A stretch of 64,000 nucleotides of DNA from Phocaeicola plebeius (GTDB taxonomy: Bacteria; Bacteroidota; Bacteroidia; Bacteroidales; Bacteroidaceae): NCBI RefSeq assembly GCF_003437535.1, contig NZ_QSQT01000016.1, positions 1-64,000 on the forward strand, read 5' to 3'. Each line of letters opens with the position of its first letter. The first letter of the stretch is position 1. Positions 52,540 through 61,778 of this stretch are shown piece by piece. The notes under the pieces were generated by a model. It did no database searches. It saw only the letters and a program-made list of their open reading frames with translations, and was not told the DNA's origin. The position numbers and the translations under genes were made by a program.

Positions 52540-53136
52540 TTATTTACCAGCAGCAGCCTGAGCACCACGAGCAGCACGAGTCAATTTAACTGCACAAACC
52601 ACAGCTTCTTTTGCGTTCAGCAGTTCCAGACCTTCGTATTTCAGTTCACCCACTTTGATAGTTTTACCCAATCCCAGCGGAGTTACGTCTACAACCAGAC
52701 GTTCAGGAATTACATTGTACAAAGCTTTCACTTTCAACTTACGAATCTGCAGAGCCAATTTACCACCGGCTTTCACACCTTCTGCCAAACCTTCCAACTT
52801 CACAGGAACTTCCATTACGATAGGTTTGCTTTCATCGATCTGATAGAAGTCAACGTGCAGAATTTTGTCTGTTACAGGGTGGAACTGGATATCTTTCATG
52901 ATAGCATTTACAATCTTGCCATCAATGTTCAGGTCTACAACGTAGATGTGCGGTGTGTATACCAAGTTACGCAAGCCTTCAGTAGGAACTGTAAAGTGAG
53001 TAGCAACCTGATTGCCGTTTTCATCTTTCTGAGTTCCGTACAATACGCAAGGAATACCATTGTCTTTACGAAGTTCACGAGTGGCTTTCTTACCAGTTTC
53101 AGTTCTCAAAGAACCTTTGATTTCAATTGATTTCAT
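52540..53136 (-). CDS. rplY: 50S ribosomal protein L25 (CTC form)
   Basis: The 198-residue L25/CTC protein has an N-terminal 5S rRNA-binding domain (MKSIEIKGSLRTETGKKATRELRKDNGIPCVLYG) and a C-terminal TL5-type beta domain (VMEVPVKLEGLAEGVKAGGKL). It ends in an Ala/Gly-rich tail. First gene of the L25-pth-S4 operon, with a well-spaced promoter at 53237-53268. Confidence 0.96.
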   Translation of the reverse strand: MKSIEIKGSLRTETGKKATRELRKDNGIPCVLYGTQKDENGNQVATHFTVPTEGLRNLVYTPHIYVVDLNIDGKIVNAIMKDIQFHPVTDKILHVDFYQIDESKPIVMEVPVKLEGLAEGVKAGGKLALQIRKLKVKALYNVIPERLVVDVTPLGLGKTIKVGELKYEGLELLNAKEAVVCAVKLTRAARGAQAAAGK

Positions 53137-53236
53137 TGTTTTTAATTTTTTGTGTTACTCTAAATTAAGTTGATTGTTTGCTTAATTCGCCATCACACGA
53201 TGTGGTATATCACACGATGAGCTTGAAAAAGCGGCG

Positions 53237-53268
53237 CAAAGGTATGCATTTTCTTTTTACCTTCCAAA
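53237..53268 (-). promoter_or_regulatory. Promoter of the rplY operon (-33 TTTG, -7 TACCTTTG)
   Basis: On the minus strand TTTG (53265-53268) and TACCTTTG (53237-53244) are separated by 20 bp, matching the full Bacteroides promoter consensus. The leader before rplY is about 95 nt. Confidence 0.75.
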
Positions 53269-53325
53269 TGTTCATGGAATAAATTCCTGTAATTCAAGTT
53301 GGAATCAGTACTTTTGCGCTTTATC

Positions 53326-53700
53326 TTAAAAATCGATGTCAATTTTTATTTCTTCAGATTGTGAAGGCATTTCTTCTGTAGCTGTAGCAGGCTGATAATG
53401 TGCTTCACTTGTGGTACCCTGTTCGTGTCCGATAAAATCGATAGCTTGCTGCAAACCGTTCATAAACTTCTCAAAATCTTCCTTGTACAGGAAAATCTTG
53501 TGTTTTTCAAAATTAACCTGAGGATCATCTTTGTCAAGAGACACTACTTTCTTGCTTTCTGTGATAGCAATGAACATTTCCTCTTTCCGGTTTTTCTTTA
53601 CATCCAAGTAGTAAATTCGTTTTCCAGCTTTGATAGCTTTGGAGAAAACGATTTCTTTGTCGTTTTCAATAGTCGTACTTTTCTTCTTCAGTTCTTCCAT
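53326..53700 (-). CDS. DUF3276 (PUR-alpha-like) protein
   Basis: The 124-residue protein has one PUR repeat: EIVFSKAIKAGKRIYYLDVKKNRKEEMFIAITESKK and HKIFLYKEDFEKFMNGLQQAIDFI, with a Glu/Ser-rich C-terminal tail. The family is found in Bacteroidetes and spirochaetes and binds single-stranded nucleic acid in characterised members. Separate unit, upstream of and divergent from nusB. Confidence 0.9.
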   Translation of the reverse strand: MEELKKKSTTIENDKEIVFSKAIKAGKRIYYLDVKKNRKEEMFIAITESKKVVSLDKDDPQVNFEKHKIFLYKEDFEKFMNGLQQAIDFIGHEQGTTSEAHYQPATATEEMPSQSEEIKIDIDF

Positions 53701-53841
53701 AACTCACTGTTACTAATAAAAATGCGTTCAAATTTGAATATTTTTTTGCAATGTGCCAAAAGAGAATGAGGAAAAATGTCGAATCTCTGAAAAAAAAGAA
53801 AAAATATAATGCTTTATGGTGTGTAATAAAGGAAAAATGCT

Positions 53842-53849
53842 TACTTTTG
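53842..53849 (+). promoter_or_regulatory. -7 box (TACTTTTG) of the nusB operon
   Basis: Perfect TAnnTTTG, 31 nt upstream of the nusB ATG. Confidence 0.6.
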
Positions 53850-53880
53850 CCCACCTAAAAATATAGTTTGTTTATATATT

Positions 53881-54807
53881 ATGATTAACAGAGTTCTTAT
53901 TCGTCTGAAGATAGTTCAGATAATTTATGCGTATTATCAGAACGGAGGTAAAAATTTGGATACTGCAGAAAAGGAGTTGTTCTTCAGTTTATCTAAAGCG
54001 TATGATCTGTACAACTATCTTTTGCTTTTGATGGTAGAGGTAACCAAGTATGCCAACAAGCGGTTGGATGCAGCAAAAAACAAGTTGGTTCCTACCAAAG
54101 AAGATTTGTCTCCCAACATGAAATTTGTAGAAAATCGCTTCATTGCGCAGTTGGAAATCAACAAACAGTTGAATGCTTTTGCTTCTTCTCAGAAGAAAAC
54201 CTGGGAAAATGAAGGCGATTTCATTAAAAACCTGTGTGAACAAATCATGCAGAGTGATATATATAAGGAGTATATGGCCAGCGAAACTTCTTCATACGAA
54301 GAGGATCGTGAATTGTGGAGAAAACTGTACAAGAAAATTATTTTCAACAATACAGCTCTTGATGAAGTTCTGGAAGACCAGAGTTTGTATTGGAATGACG
54401 ATAAGGAAATCGTGGATACTTTTGTGTTGAAGACTATCAAGCGCTTCAATCCTGAGAACGGTGAAAAGCAGGAACTTCTTCCTGAATTTAAGGATGAAGA
54501 AGATCAGGACTTTGCTCGCCGCTTGTTCCGTCGTTCTATCCTGAATGCAGATTATTACCGTCATTTAATCAGTGAGAATTCAAAGAACTGGGATTTGAGC
54601 CGAGTAGCTGTGATGGATGTCATCATCATGCAGATTGCATTGGCTGAGATTCTGAGTTTCCCTAACATTCCGGTAAATGTATCGTTGAATGAATACGTGG
54701 AAATTGCCAAGCTGTATAGCACTCCGAAGAGTGGCGGTTTCATCAATGGTACTTTGGACGGTATTGTTAATCAATTGAAAAAGGAAAACAAGCTGACCAA
54801 AAACTAA
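53881..54807 (+). CDS. nusB: Transcription antitermination factor NusB (long form)
   Basis: 308 residues, about twice the E. coli length because of the N-terminal/central extension normal for Bacteroidetes. The start INRVLIRLKIVQIIYAYYQNG and the C-terminal NusB core (DFARRLFRRSILN, WDLSRVAVMDVIIMQIALAEIL, NIPVNVSLNEYVEIAKLYSTPKSGGFINGTLDGI) are clear. It forms the boxA-binding complex with S10 for rRNA antitermination. First gene of nusB-yajC-ybbR-coaE. Confidence 0.95.
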   Translation: MINRVLIRLKIVQIIYAYYQNGGKNLDTAEKELFFSLSKAYDLYNYLLLLMVEVTKYANKRLDAAKNKLVPTKEDLSPNMKFVENRFIAQLEINKQLNAFASSQKKTWENEGDFIKNLCEQIMQSDIYKEYMASETSSYEEDRELWRKLYKKIIFNNTALDEVLEDQSLYWNDDKEIVDTFVLKTIKRFNPENGEKQELLPEFKDEEDQDFARRLFRRSILNADYYRHLISENSKNWDLSRVAVMDVIIMQIALAEILSFPNIPVNVSLNEYVEIAKLYSTPKSGGFINGTLDGIVNQLKKENKLTKN

Positions 54808-54847
54808 TATATTTGTCCAGCTATTATTAATCTAAACCGAAAAACGT

Positions 54848-55156
54848 ATGAATTTGTTAGCTGTAGTATTGCAGGCACAGGGAGGAGCAGATTACTCTTT
54901 CCTTATTATGATGGTGGCTATTTTTGCCATTATGTACTTTTTTATGATTCGTCCCCAGAACAAGAAGCAGAAAGAAATTGCCAAGTTCCGCAAGAATTTG
55001 GAAGTAGGACAGTCTGTAGTAACTGCGGGTGGAATTTATGGAAAAATCAAGGAAGTAGAAGATAATACTGTTGTAGTTGAAGTTGCTGCCGGTGTAAAAA
55101 TCAAGGTAGATAAGAACTCAATTTATGCAGATGCACAGGCTCAGCCTGCGAAATAA
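54848..55156 (+). CDS. yajC: Preprotein translocase subunit YajC
   Basis: The 102-residue protein has one N-terminal membrane helix (FLIMMVAIFAIMYFFMIRP) followed by QNKKQKEIAKFRKNLEVGQSVVTAGGIYGKI, the standard YajC signature. It associates with SecDF at the inner membrane. 40 bp after nusB. Confidence 0.95.
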   Translation: MNLLAVVLQAQGGADYSFLIMMVAIFAIMYFFMIRPQNKKQKEIAKFRKNLEVGQSVVTAGGIYGKIKEVEDNTVVVEVAAGVKIKVDKNSIYADAQAQPAK

Positions 55157-55162
55157 ATATGA

Positions 55163-56203
55163 ATGACTATGTTCGATCGAAAGAACATAAAGAGATATTA
55201 CTTGATACTTGTACGAAAAATCAGGAACTTTCTGCTCAGTGCCAAGAGCAGAGAGTTTCTGATTTTTCTGTTTTTCGTGTTCGTGTCGCTTTGTTTCTGG
55301 TTCTTGCAGACCATGAACGACACGTATCAGACCGAGTTTAAGATTCCGGTCAGACTGAAGAATGTGCCGAAAGAGGTGGTCATGACGTCTGAACTGCCTG
55401 ATGAGATTCGGGTGAAGGTAGAAGACAGAGGTACGGTACTGCTGAACTACATGCTGGGACGTACTTTCTTTCCGCTGACTTTTAACTTTGAGGATTATCA
55501 GGATAAAGGTTCTTATGTCCGCATTCCTCAGACTGAGATATTGAAAAAAATCAGTGCCCAGCTGAATAACTCTACGCAACTGCTTGCCGTACGTCCGGAC
55601 ACACTGGATTATATCTATTCAAGGGGAATACCCAAGAAAGTGCCGGTAGCAGTGGGTGGAGAAGTATCGGCTGGCAGACAATATTATGTGTCGGATATTC
55701 GGGTAATACCTGATTCTGTAGTTGTCTATGCCCCTCAGGGTGTGCTGAATACCATTCTGACAGCGTACACACAGCCCTTCCATTGGACTAACGTAACGGA
55801 TACGCTGAAGAAACATATCAACCTGCAAAAGCTTCATGGAGTGAAGTTTGTGCCATCATCCGTAGATGTGGTGGCTTGTGTGGATATGTATTCAGAGAAG
55901 ACGCTGGAAGTGCCAGTGGTGGGAATCGGTTTCCCGAAAGGAAAGGTTTTGCGGACTTTCCCGTCGAAGGTGCAGATAACTGTGCAGGTGGGACTGAAGA
56001 ACTTTAAGTCTGTGACGGAGAAAGATTTTCTGGTCGGTGTTTCTTACGCTGATGTGGTGGCGAATAAATCAGAAAAACTGCCTCTTACCGTAAAACGCTA
56101 TCCGGATGTAGTAAGTCACGTGCGTGTGACTCCTTCCTCTGTAGATTACTTGATTGAACAGCAGACCGTAAGCGAACCCTCTAAAGAAAAAGAATCAGAA
56201 TGA
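55163..56203 (+). CDS. YbbR-like (CdaR-type) protein
   Basis: The 346-residue protein has one N-terminal membrane helix (FLIFLFFVFVSLCFWFLQTM). YbbR-type repeats follow (FKIPVRLKNVPKEVVMTSELPDEIRVKVEDRG; later VPVVGIGFPKGKVLRTFPSKVQITVQVG). YbbR domains occur in the regulator of diadenylate cyclase in other phyla; no cyclase gene is next to it here. It starts 6 bp after yajC and overlaps coaE by 4 bp. Confidence 0.8.
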   Translation: MTMFDRKNIKRYYLILVRKIRNFLLSAKSREFLIFLFFVFVSLCFWFLQTMNDTYQTEFKIPVRLKNVPKEVVMTSELPDEIRVKVEDRGTVLLNYMLGRTFFPLTFNFEDYQDKGSYVRIPQTEILKKISAQLNNSTQLLAVRPDTLDYIYSRGIPKKVPVAVGGEVSAGRQYYVSDIRVIPDSVVVYAPQGVLNTILTAYTQPFHWTNVTDTLKKHINLQKLHGVKFVPSSVDVVACVDMYSEKTLEVPVVGIGFPKGKVLRTFPSKVQITVQVGLKNFKSVTEKDFLVGVSYADVVANKSEKLPLTVKRYPDVVSHVRVTPSSVDYLIEQQTVSEPSKEKESE

Positions 56204-56805
56204 TCAAGATTGGAATCACAGGAGGTATCGGGAGTGGTAAATCCTATGTGTCGCATTTGCTGGAAGAAGCAGGCATTCCTGTATACGATACGGATACGGA
56301 AGCCAAGAAACTGACGCTTTCTCATCCACGAATACGTGAGGGGTTACTGGTTTTGTTAGGAGAGGACGTGTATAAGGCAGACGGCTCATTGAACAAGCCC
56401 GTGCTGGCAAATTACTTGTTTGCCTCGACAGAGAATGCTGGACGCGTTAACCGCATCATCCATCCTTGTGTGTATGAAGACTTCCAACAGTGGGCAGACC
56501 GTCAGGCCGCATCCGGAACGGAGGTGGTAGCTATGGAGAGCGCCATCCTGTTTGAGTCGGGCTTTCACACAGCCGTGGACTATGTCGTGATGGTGTATGC
56601 TCCCTTGGAGTTGCGTATAACGCGGGCTATGCAGCGGGATGCCGCTACGGAAGCACAGATAAGGGCACGTATTTCTGCACAGATGGATGACGAAGAAAAG
56701 AAGCGTCGGGCAGACTATGTCATTTTCAACGACGAAAAATTACAGTTGGATACGCAGATTGCGGCGTTGGAAGAGTGGCTTGCTCACAGAAAAACGGGCC
56801 GATAG
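56200..56805 (+). CDS. coaE: Dephospho-CoA kinase
   Basis: The 201-residue kinase has P-loop GITGGIGSGKSYVSHLL at the start, YDTDTEAKKLTL, and the CoA-binding region MESAILFESGFHTAVDYVVMVYAP. It catalyses the final phosphorylation in CoA synthesis. Start overlaps ybbR (ATGA). Confidence 0.96.
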   Translation: MIKIGITGGIGSGKSYVSHLLEEAGIPVYDTDTEAKKLTLSHPRIREGLLVLLGEDVYKADGSLNKPVLANYLFASTENAGRVNRIIHPCVYEDFQQWADRQAASGTEVVAMESAILFESGFHTAVDYVVMVYAPLELRITRAMQRDAATEAQIRARISAQMDDEEKKRRADYVIFNDEKLQLDTQIAALEEWLAHRKTGR

Positions 56806-56829
56806 TTTGTGTATGTCATTCGTGCGTTG

Positions 56830-56837
56830 TATTTTTG
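56830..56837 (+). promoter_or_regulatory. -7 box (TATTTTTG) of the DUF5606 gene
   Basis: Perfect TAnnTTTG, 33 nt upstream of the ATG at 56871. Confidence 0.55.
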
Positions 56838-56870
56838 TCACTCGTAATTAAATTAATCATTAGAGATAAT

Positions 56871-57284
56871 ATGTTGAAGACTATTTTAGCGATTTCTGGA
56901 AAACCAGGTTTGTACAAACTGATTTCTCAGGCAAAGAATATGCTGATTGTGGAAACAGTCAGTGCAGATAAGAAAAGAGTTCCGGTCTATGCCAGTGACA
57001 AGGTAATCTCACTGGGCGATATTGCCATGTATACTGATGCAGAAGAAGTAGCTTTGGGCGAAGTGCTGGAATCTGTAAAGAAGAAAGAAAACGGTAACGT
57101 GACTTCTTTGGATTACAAGAAAGCTTCTGCAGAAGAATTGCACGCATTTATGGCTGAGGTATTGCCTAACTACGACCGTGACCGTGTACATACCAGTGAC
57201 ATTAAGAAATTGATTCAGTGGTACAACTTGCTGGTGTCAAACGGAGAAACTGATTTCGTAGAAACAGAAAAAGCAGCCGAATAA
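56871..57284 (+). CDS. DUF5606 protein
   Basis: 137 residues from ATG 56871 (MLKTILAISGKPGLYKLISQ); the open frame reaches to 56775 inside coaE but has no conserved content there. Full-length match to DUF5606, a small Bacteroidetes family with an N-terminal SH3-like barrel pattern (NMLIVETVSADKKRVPVYASDKVISLGDIAMYT) and a helical C terminus. Function unknown. Ends before the strong terminator at 57329-57394. Confidence 0.88.
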   Translation: MLKTILAISGKPGLYKLISQAKNMLIVETVSADKKRVPVYASDKVISLGDIAMYTDAEEVALGEVLESVKKKENGNVTSLDYKKASAEELHAFMAEVLPNYDRDRVHTSDIKKLIQWYNLLVSNGETDFVETEKAAE

Positions 57285-57328
57285 AGCAGAAGAGTCGTAC
57301 AGCTTGATGTACAATTTGGAACAGGAAA

Positions 57329-57394
57329 CTGTCTCAAGGTAAACGGATGCATCGTTCCGGCTACGGAGTGCACATTTGCCTTGAGACAGTTTTT
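57329..57394 (+). terminator. Terminator between DUF5606 and the cobalamin operon
   Basis: CTGTCTCAAGG (57329-57339) pairs with CCTTGAGACAG (57379-57389), enclosing 39 nt, and is followed by five T. It lies 42 bp before cobU; no -7 box is visible between them, so it could also act as a readthrough/attenuation point. Confidence 0.75.
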
Positions 57395-57435
57395 ATTTAT
57401 ATACTAACGGAAGCTGAAAACCACAGCAGAAGATT

Positions 57436-57945
57436 ATGAAGAAGATAATACTGATTACGGGCGGCGAGCGCTCTGGAAAAAGCAGTTATGCAGAACGTCT
57501 GGCTCATGAGTTGTCTACATCGCCGGTGTATATGGCTACGGCAAAGATATGGGACGAGGAATTTCGTCGCCGGGTAGAACGTCACCAGCAAAACCGGGGT
57601 CCGGAGTGGACGAACATCGAAGAAGAAAAGGAACTGAGCCGTCATGACATTACGGGACGGGTGGCTGTCATTGACTGCGTGACGCTCTGGTGTACGAACT
57701 ACTTTGTGGAACAGCCGGAAGTGTCACTTGCTTTAGAAGCCTTGAAGCAGGAATTCGACCGTTTTACCGCTCAGGATGCGACCTTTATTTTCGTCACGAA
57801 CGAGATAGGTATGGGAGGCGTTTCCCCCAATGAGGTACAGCGTCGTTTCACCGATTTGCAAGGATGGATGAACCAGTATATTGCTTCGAAAGCCGATCAG
57901 GTCGTACTGATGGTTTCCGGTATTCCGGTTAAAGTGAAAGGATAA
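57436..57945 (+). CDS. cobU: Adenosylcobinamide kinase / guanylyltransferase
   Basis: The 169-residue protein has the P-loop ITGGERSGKSSYAERLA, MATAKIWDEEFRRRVERHQQNR (guanylylation region) and FVTNEIGMGGVSPNEVQRRF. It phosphorylates adenosylcobinamide and transfers GMP to give AdoCbi-GDP in nucleotide-loop assembly. First gene of the cob operon. Confidence 0.93.
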   Translation: MKKIILITGGERSGKSSYAERLAHELSTSPVYMATAKIWDEEFRRRVERHQQNRGPEWTNIEEEKELSRHDITGRVAVIDCVTLWCTNYFVEQPEVSLALEALKQEFDRFTAQDATFIFVTNEIGMGGVSPNEVQRRFTDLQGWMNQYIASKADQVVLMVSGIPVKVKG

Positions 57946-57948
57946 ATC

Positions 57949-58989
57949 ATGCGTAAGTTTACTATAGCACCTATTGCCTGTTCGGAACTGGAGCAGGCAG
58001 CCCGTGAAAAGATTGATAACCTGACGAAACCGAAAGGTTCTCTGGGGCGTCTGGAGGAATTGGCCCTGCAGGTTTGTATGATTCAGCAGACCTTGTCGCC
58101 TTCGTTGAACAATCCTTATAACTTGCTTTTTGCAGCTGATCATGGTATTGTGGAAGAAAAGGTCAGTGCTTCGCCGAAGGAGATTACCTGGCAGCAAATC
58201 AGTAATTTCCTGCACGGAGGAGCCGGTATCAACTTTTTGTGCCGTCAGCATGGATTCCGCCTGGAAATTATCGATGCAGGTGTGGATTACGACTTGCCCT
58301 ACGAAAAAGGCATCATTGATATGAAAGTCCGTCGCGGCACACGTAATTTCCTTCACGAAGATGCCATGACACCCGAGGAAATGAATCTGTGTCTGGAGCG
58401 TGGAGCGCAATGCGTAGACCGTATTCATGCCGCAGGTTGTAACGTGGTGAGTTTCGGCGAAATGGGAGTAGGAAACACCTCCGCTTCTTCCTTGTGGATG
58501 AGTTGCCTGACAGGTATTCCGCTGGAACAATGCGTGGGAGCCGGCAGCGGACTGTATGGAGAAGCCATGACCCATAAGTTCCGGGTGCTTCAGCAGGCTC
58601 TTCAACATTTCTCGGGCGAGCATACGGTGGAAGAAATCCTGTGTCGTTTCGGAGGACTTGAGATGATGATGGCAGTAGGTGGCATGTTGCGTGCGGCAGA
58701 GCTGCGCATGGTCATTCTTGTGGACGGCTTTATCATGACCAACTGCATACTGGCTGCTTCGCGTTTGTGTCCCGACGTACTTTCGTATGCCGTGTTCGGA
58801 CATCAGGGAGATGAAAGCGGACACAAGCTGTTGCTGGACTACCTGCACGCCCGTCCGTTGTTGAATCTGTCATTGCGTCTGGGTGAGGGAAGCGGCTCCG
58901 TCTGTGCTTTTCCTATCCTTGATTCAGCTGTGCGGATGCTGAATGAGATGGATACCTTTGCCCATGCTTCCATTACCAAATACTTCTGA
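57949..58989 (+). CDS. cobT: Nicotinate-nucleotide:DMB phosphoribosyltransferase
   Basis: The 346-residue enzyme shows CobT signatures: [23 protein letters not shown] start, [39 protein letters not shown] and the active-site region near [17 protein letters not shown]. It makes alpha-ribazole phosphate, the lower ligand precursor. 3 bp after cobU. Confidence 0.95.
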   Translation: MRKFTIAPIACSELEQAAREKIDNLTKPKGSLGRLEELALQVCMIQQTLSPSLNNPYNLLFAADHGIVEEKVSASPKEITWQQISNFLHGGAGINFLCRQHGFRLEIIDAGVDYDLPYEKGIIDMKVRRGTRNFLHEDAMTPEEMNLCLERGAQCVDRIHAAGCNVVSFGEMGVGNTSASSLWMSCLTGIPLEQCVGAGSGLYGEAMTHKFRVLQQALQHFSGEHTVEEILCRFGGLEMMMAVGGMLRAAELRMVILVDGFIMTNCILAASRLCPDVLSYAVFGHQGDESGHKLLLDYLHARPLLNLSLRLGEGSGSVCAFPILDSAVRMLNEMDTFAHASITKYF

Positions 58990-58993
58990 CCTC

Positions 58994-59740
58994 ATGAATA
59001 ATTTACTGGCTGCCCTGATGTTTTTCACCCGTCTGCCTTTCTGGCGGATTTGTACCGTGCCGTCCGAATGTTTCCGGCACGTGGTGAGCTACTGGAGCCT
59101 TTGCGGATGGCTCACGGGAGGAGTGATGGCCCTGTCTTTCTGGGTTTTCTCCACCTGGTTTCCTCTGCCGGTAGCGGTACTGTTGGCCTTGTGTGCCCGT
59201 CTTTTCCTGACGGGGGCTTTGCATGAAGACGGTCTGGCTGATTTCTTCGACGGATTTGGGGGCGGACGCGACCGGGAAGGCATTCTCCGTATCATGAAAG
59301 ATTCCCATATCGGGAGCTACGGTGTGCTGGGGCTGATATTGTATTACTTGCTCTCGTTCTCGTTATTGGTATCCTTGCCTGTGTCCGTCATTCCCTGGGT
59401 GCTGTGCGTGGCCGACTCTTTCTGCAAGTTCGTATGTAGCTTCATGCTCCTGTTTCTTCCGTACGCCCGAAAAGAAGAAGAAAGTAAGGCCAAGGTGGTC
59501 TATACCCGCATGAGCCTTTCGGAGTGGATAGCCAATATTGCAGGCGGATTGTTGCCTTTACTGCTTTTGCCTCTTTCTTATTGGGGGATGCTGTGCTTTC
59601 CATGTGTACTTTTCATTGGATTGGGCTGGCTGCTCAAGCGACGTTTAGGAGGATATACCGGTGACTGTTGTGGTGCACTTTTCCTCCTGTGTGAGCTGGC
59701 GTGCTGGATGGGAGCAGTAGTGATGGCATATAATTTTTAA
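58994..59740 (+). CDS. cobS: Adenosylcobinamide-GDP ribazoletransferase
   Basis: 248 residues from ATG 58994 (MNNLLAALMFFTRLPFW); the longer frame from 58943 starts inside cobT. It is an integral membrane protein with the conserved acidic motif LHEDGLADFFDGFGGG (about 70-85) that binds metal, plus DSHIGSYGVLGL. It joins AdoCbi-GDP to alpha-ribazole (phosphate), the final assembly step. Confidence 0.93.
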   Translation: MNNLLAALMFFTRLPFWRICTVPSECFRHVVSYWSLCGWLTGGVMALSFWVFSTWFPLPVAVLLALCARLFLTGALHEDGLADFFDGFGGGRDREGILRIMKDSHIGSYGVLGLILYYLLSFSLLVSLPVSVIPWVLCVADSFCKFVCSFMLLFLPYARKEEESKAKVVYTRMSLSEWIANIAGGLLPLLLLPLSYWGMLCFPCVLFIGLGWLLKRRLGGYTGDCCGALFLLCELACWMGAVVMAYNF

Positions 59741-59759
59741 TACGGTTAGACATAAGAAA

Positions 59760-61778
59760 ATGAAAGTATATTTAGTTCGACATACTTCGGTGGATGTGGC
59801 ACCCGGGACGTGCTACGGGCAGACCGATGTGCCGCTGCGTGCTTCGTTTCAGGAAGAAGCAGAGGCATGTAAAAAGGCCCTTCAGGATACGGGAATGCAT
59901 TTTTCACGTATCTATACCAGTCCTTTGTCCCGCTGTACACGCTTGGCGGCCTATTGCGGCTTTCCCGAAGCGGAACGTGACGAGCGGCTGAAAGAGATGA
60001 ACATGGGTGAGTGGGAGATGCAGCGTTTCGAGGAAATAACCGACCCGCGCATCCAGGAATGGTATGACGATTACCTGCGGGTACGGACTACCGGCGGCGA
60101 GTCGTTCATGGACGTGCTGGCCCGTGTGTCCGACTTCTTTGACCACCTGGACCGTACTTCAGGTCCGGCACTGGTGTTTGCCCATGGAGGTGTGCTGGTA
60201 GCTGCACAGGTCTATGCCGGTAAGGTGAAACTGGAAGATGCCATGAAAGCCTTGCCTCCTTACGGAGGGATGGTGGAAATCGACCTGCCGCTTCCGCGTT
60301 TGCATCCGCTCATGCTGGCCGGAACGGGAAGTGATGTAGGTAAGAGTGTGCTGGCTGCGGCGCTATGCCGTATCTTTTTGCAGGACGGATATCATCCGGC
60401 GCCTTTCAAGGCACAGAACATGGCGCTCAACTCGTATGCCACTCCTGAAGGATTGGAAATCGGTCGGGCACAGGCGGTGCAGGCTGAGGCTGCAGGAGTA
60501 CCCTGTCACACCGACATGAATCCTTTGCTGCTGAAACCGACTTCCGACCATACCTCACAAGTGGTACTGAACGGCAAGCCTATAGGCAACCGAAGTGCGT
60601 ATGCCTATTTCCGGACAGAGGGACGGGATGAGTTGCGCAGGGAAGTGAACCAGGCATTCGATCGCCTGGCAGCCCGTTACAATCCGGTAGTGATGGAAGG
60701 AGCGGGCAGCATCTCGGAAATCAACCTGAAGGATACGGATTTGGTAAATCTGCCCATGGCGCGTCATGCCCATGCGGATGTGATTTTAGTGGCCGACATC
60801 GACCGGGGAGGCGTGTTTGCCAGTGCCTACGGTTCGGTGGCCTTGCAGACGCCGGAAGACCGCAAGCGCATCAAGGGAATCATTGTCAATAAGTTTCGTG
60901 GCGACCTTCGCTTGTTTGAGTCGGGTGTGAAGATGATGGAAGAAATCTGCGGCATTCCGGTGTTAGGGGTGATACCGTATTACCACGACATCTACATTGA
61001 GGAAGAAGATTCGGTGGAGCTTTCCTTGAAACAGCGGAAAGCGGTGCAGGGGAAGGTCAATGTGGCGGTGGTGCTGCTCCGTCATCTCTCGAATTTCACT
61101 GATTTCAATATGCTGGAGCATGACGAACGGGTAAACTTATACTATACGAACAACGTGGACGACCTGATGAAGGCCGACATTATTCTGCTGCCCGGCAGCA
61201 AGAGCACCATCGACGATTTGTATGAGCTGCGTCGTAACGGAGTGGCACAAGCTATTCTTCAGGCACGCCGCAACGGTGCTACCGTGATAGGAATTTGTGG
61301 CGGATACCAGATGATGGGTCAGCGTATTGCCGACCCCGACGGAGTGGAAGGAAGCATCAGCCAGATGCCCGGACTGGGACTTCTGCCGACAGAGACGGTT
61401 ATCGAAGGAGAGAAGGTGACACGTCAGGTACGTTTTGCTTTCTTGTCTTCCGAAGAGCCGAACTGCACAGGATACGAAATCCACATGGGGCGTACTTCGG
61501 CAGTAGAAGGAGAGACTTTGACTCCGTTAGTACGTCTGGAGAATGGAGAAACGGATGGCTGTGTGGTGAACCGGAAATGTGCCGGTTCCTATATTCACGG
61601 TATACTGGATAATCCAGAAGTGATAGAATGGCTGCTGGATCCGTATGCCGAAAAGTTGGAGCAACCTCAGCTGGATTATGCCGCTTTCAAGGAAGAACAG
61701 TACAACAAGCTGGCCGACCATGTGCGGAAGCACCTGAACATGCCGCTGCTTTACCAAATACTGACTCAAAATGATTAA
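59760..61778 (+). CDS. cobC-cobQ: Fused alpha-ribazole phosphatase (CobC) and cobyric acid synthase (CobQ)
   Basis: The 672-residue protein joins two normally separate enzymes. Residues 1 to about 178 are a histidine phosphatase with VYLVRHTSVDVAPGTCYGQTD (catalytic RH), YTSPLSRC and FAHGGVLVA, as in CobC. From about residue 180 it is a complete CobQ: the ATP-binding LAGTGSDVGKSVLAAALCRIFLQDGYHPAPFKAQNM, NPLLLKPTSDHTSQVV, and a class I glutamine amidotransferase domain with catalytic Cys in IGICGGYQMMGQ (about 515) and His in YIHGILDN. There is no start codon or linker break at the junction (LPLPRLHPLM), so the fusion looks genuine. Confidence 0.9.
   Translation: MKVYLVRHTSVDVAPGTCYGQTDVPLRASFQEEAEACKKALQDTGMHFSRIYTSPLSRCTRLAAYCGFPEAERDERLKEMNMGEWEMQRFEEITDPRIQEWYDDYLRVRTTGGESFMDVLARVSDFFDHLDRTSGPALVFAHGGVLVAAQVYAGKVKLEDAMKALPPYGGMVEIDLPLPRLHPLMLAGTGSDVGKSVLAAALCRIFLQDGYHPAPFKAQNMALNSYATPEGLEIGRAQAVQAEAAGVPCHTDMNPLLLKPTSDHTSQVVLNGKPIGNRSAYAYFRTEGRDELRREVNQAFDRLAARYNPVVMEGAGSISEINLKDTDLVNLPMARHAHADVILVADIDRGGVFASAYGSVALQTPEDRKRIKGIIVNKFRGDLRLFESGVKMMEEICGIPVLGVIPYYHDIYIEEEDSVELSLKQRKAVQGKVNVAVVLLRHLSNFTDFNMLEHDERVNLYYTNNVDDLMKADIILLPGSKSTIDDLYELRRNGVAQAILQARRNGATVIGICGGYQMMGQRIADPDGVEGSISQMPGLGLLPTETVIEGEKVTRQVRFAFLSSEEPNCTGYEIHMGRTSAVEGETLTPLVRLENGETDGCVVNRKCAGSYIHGILDNPEVIEWLLDPYAEKLEQPQLDYAAFKEEQYNKLADHVRKHLNMPLLYQILTQND

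Noticed and set aside
57285..57435. Cobalamin riboswitch upstream of cobU
   Set aside because: The spacer is only 151 bp, is dominated by a terminator hairpin and lacks a recognisable B12 box.
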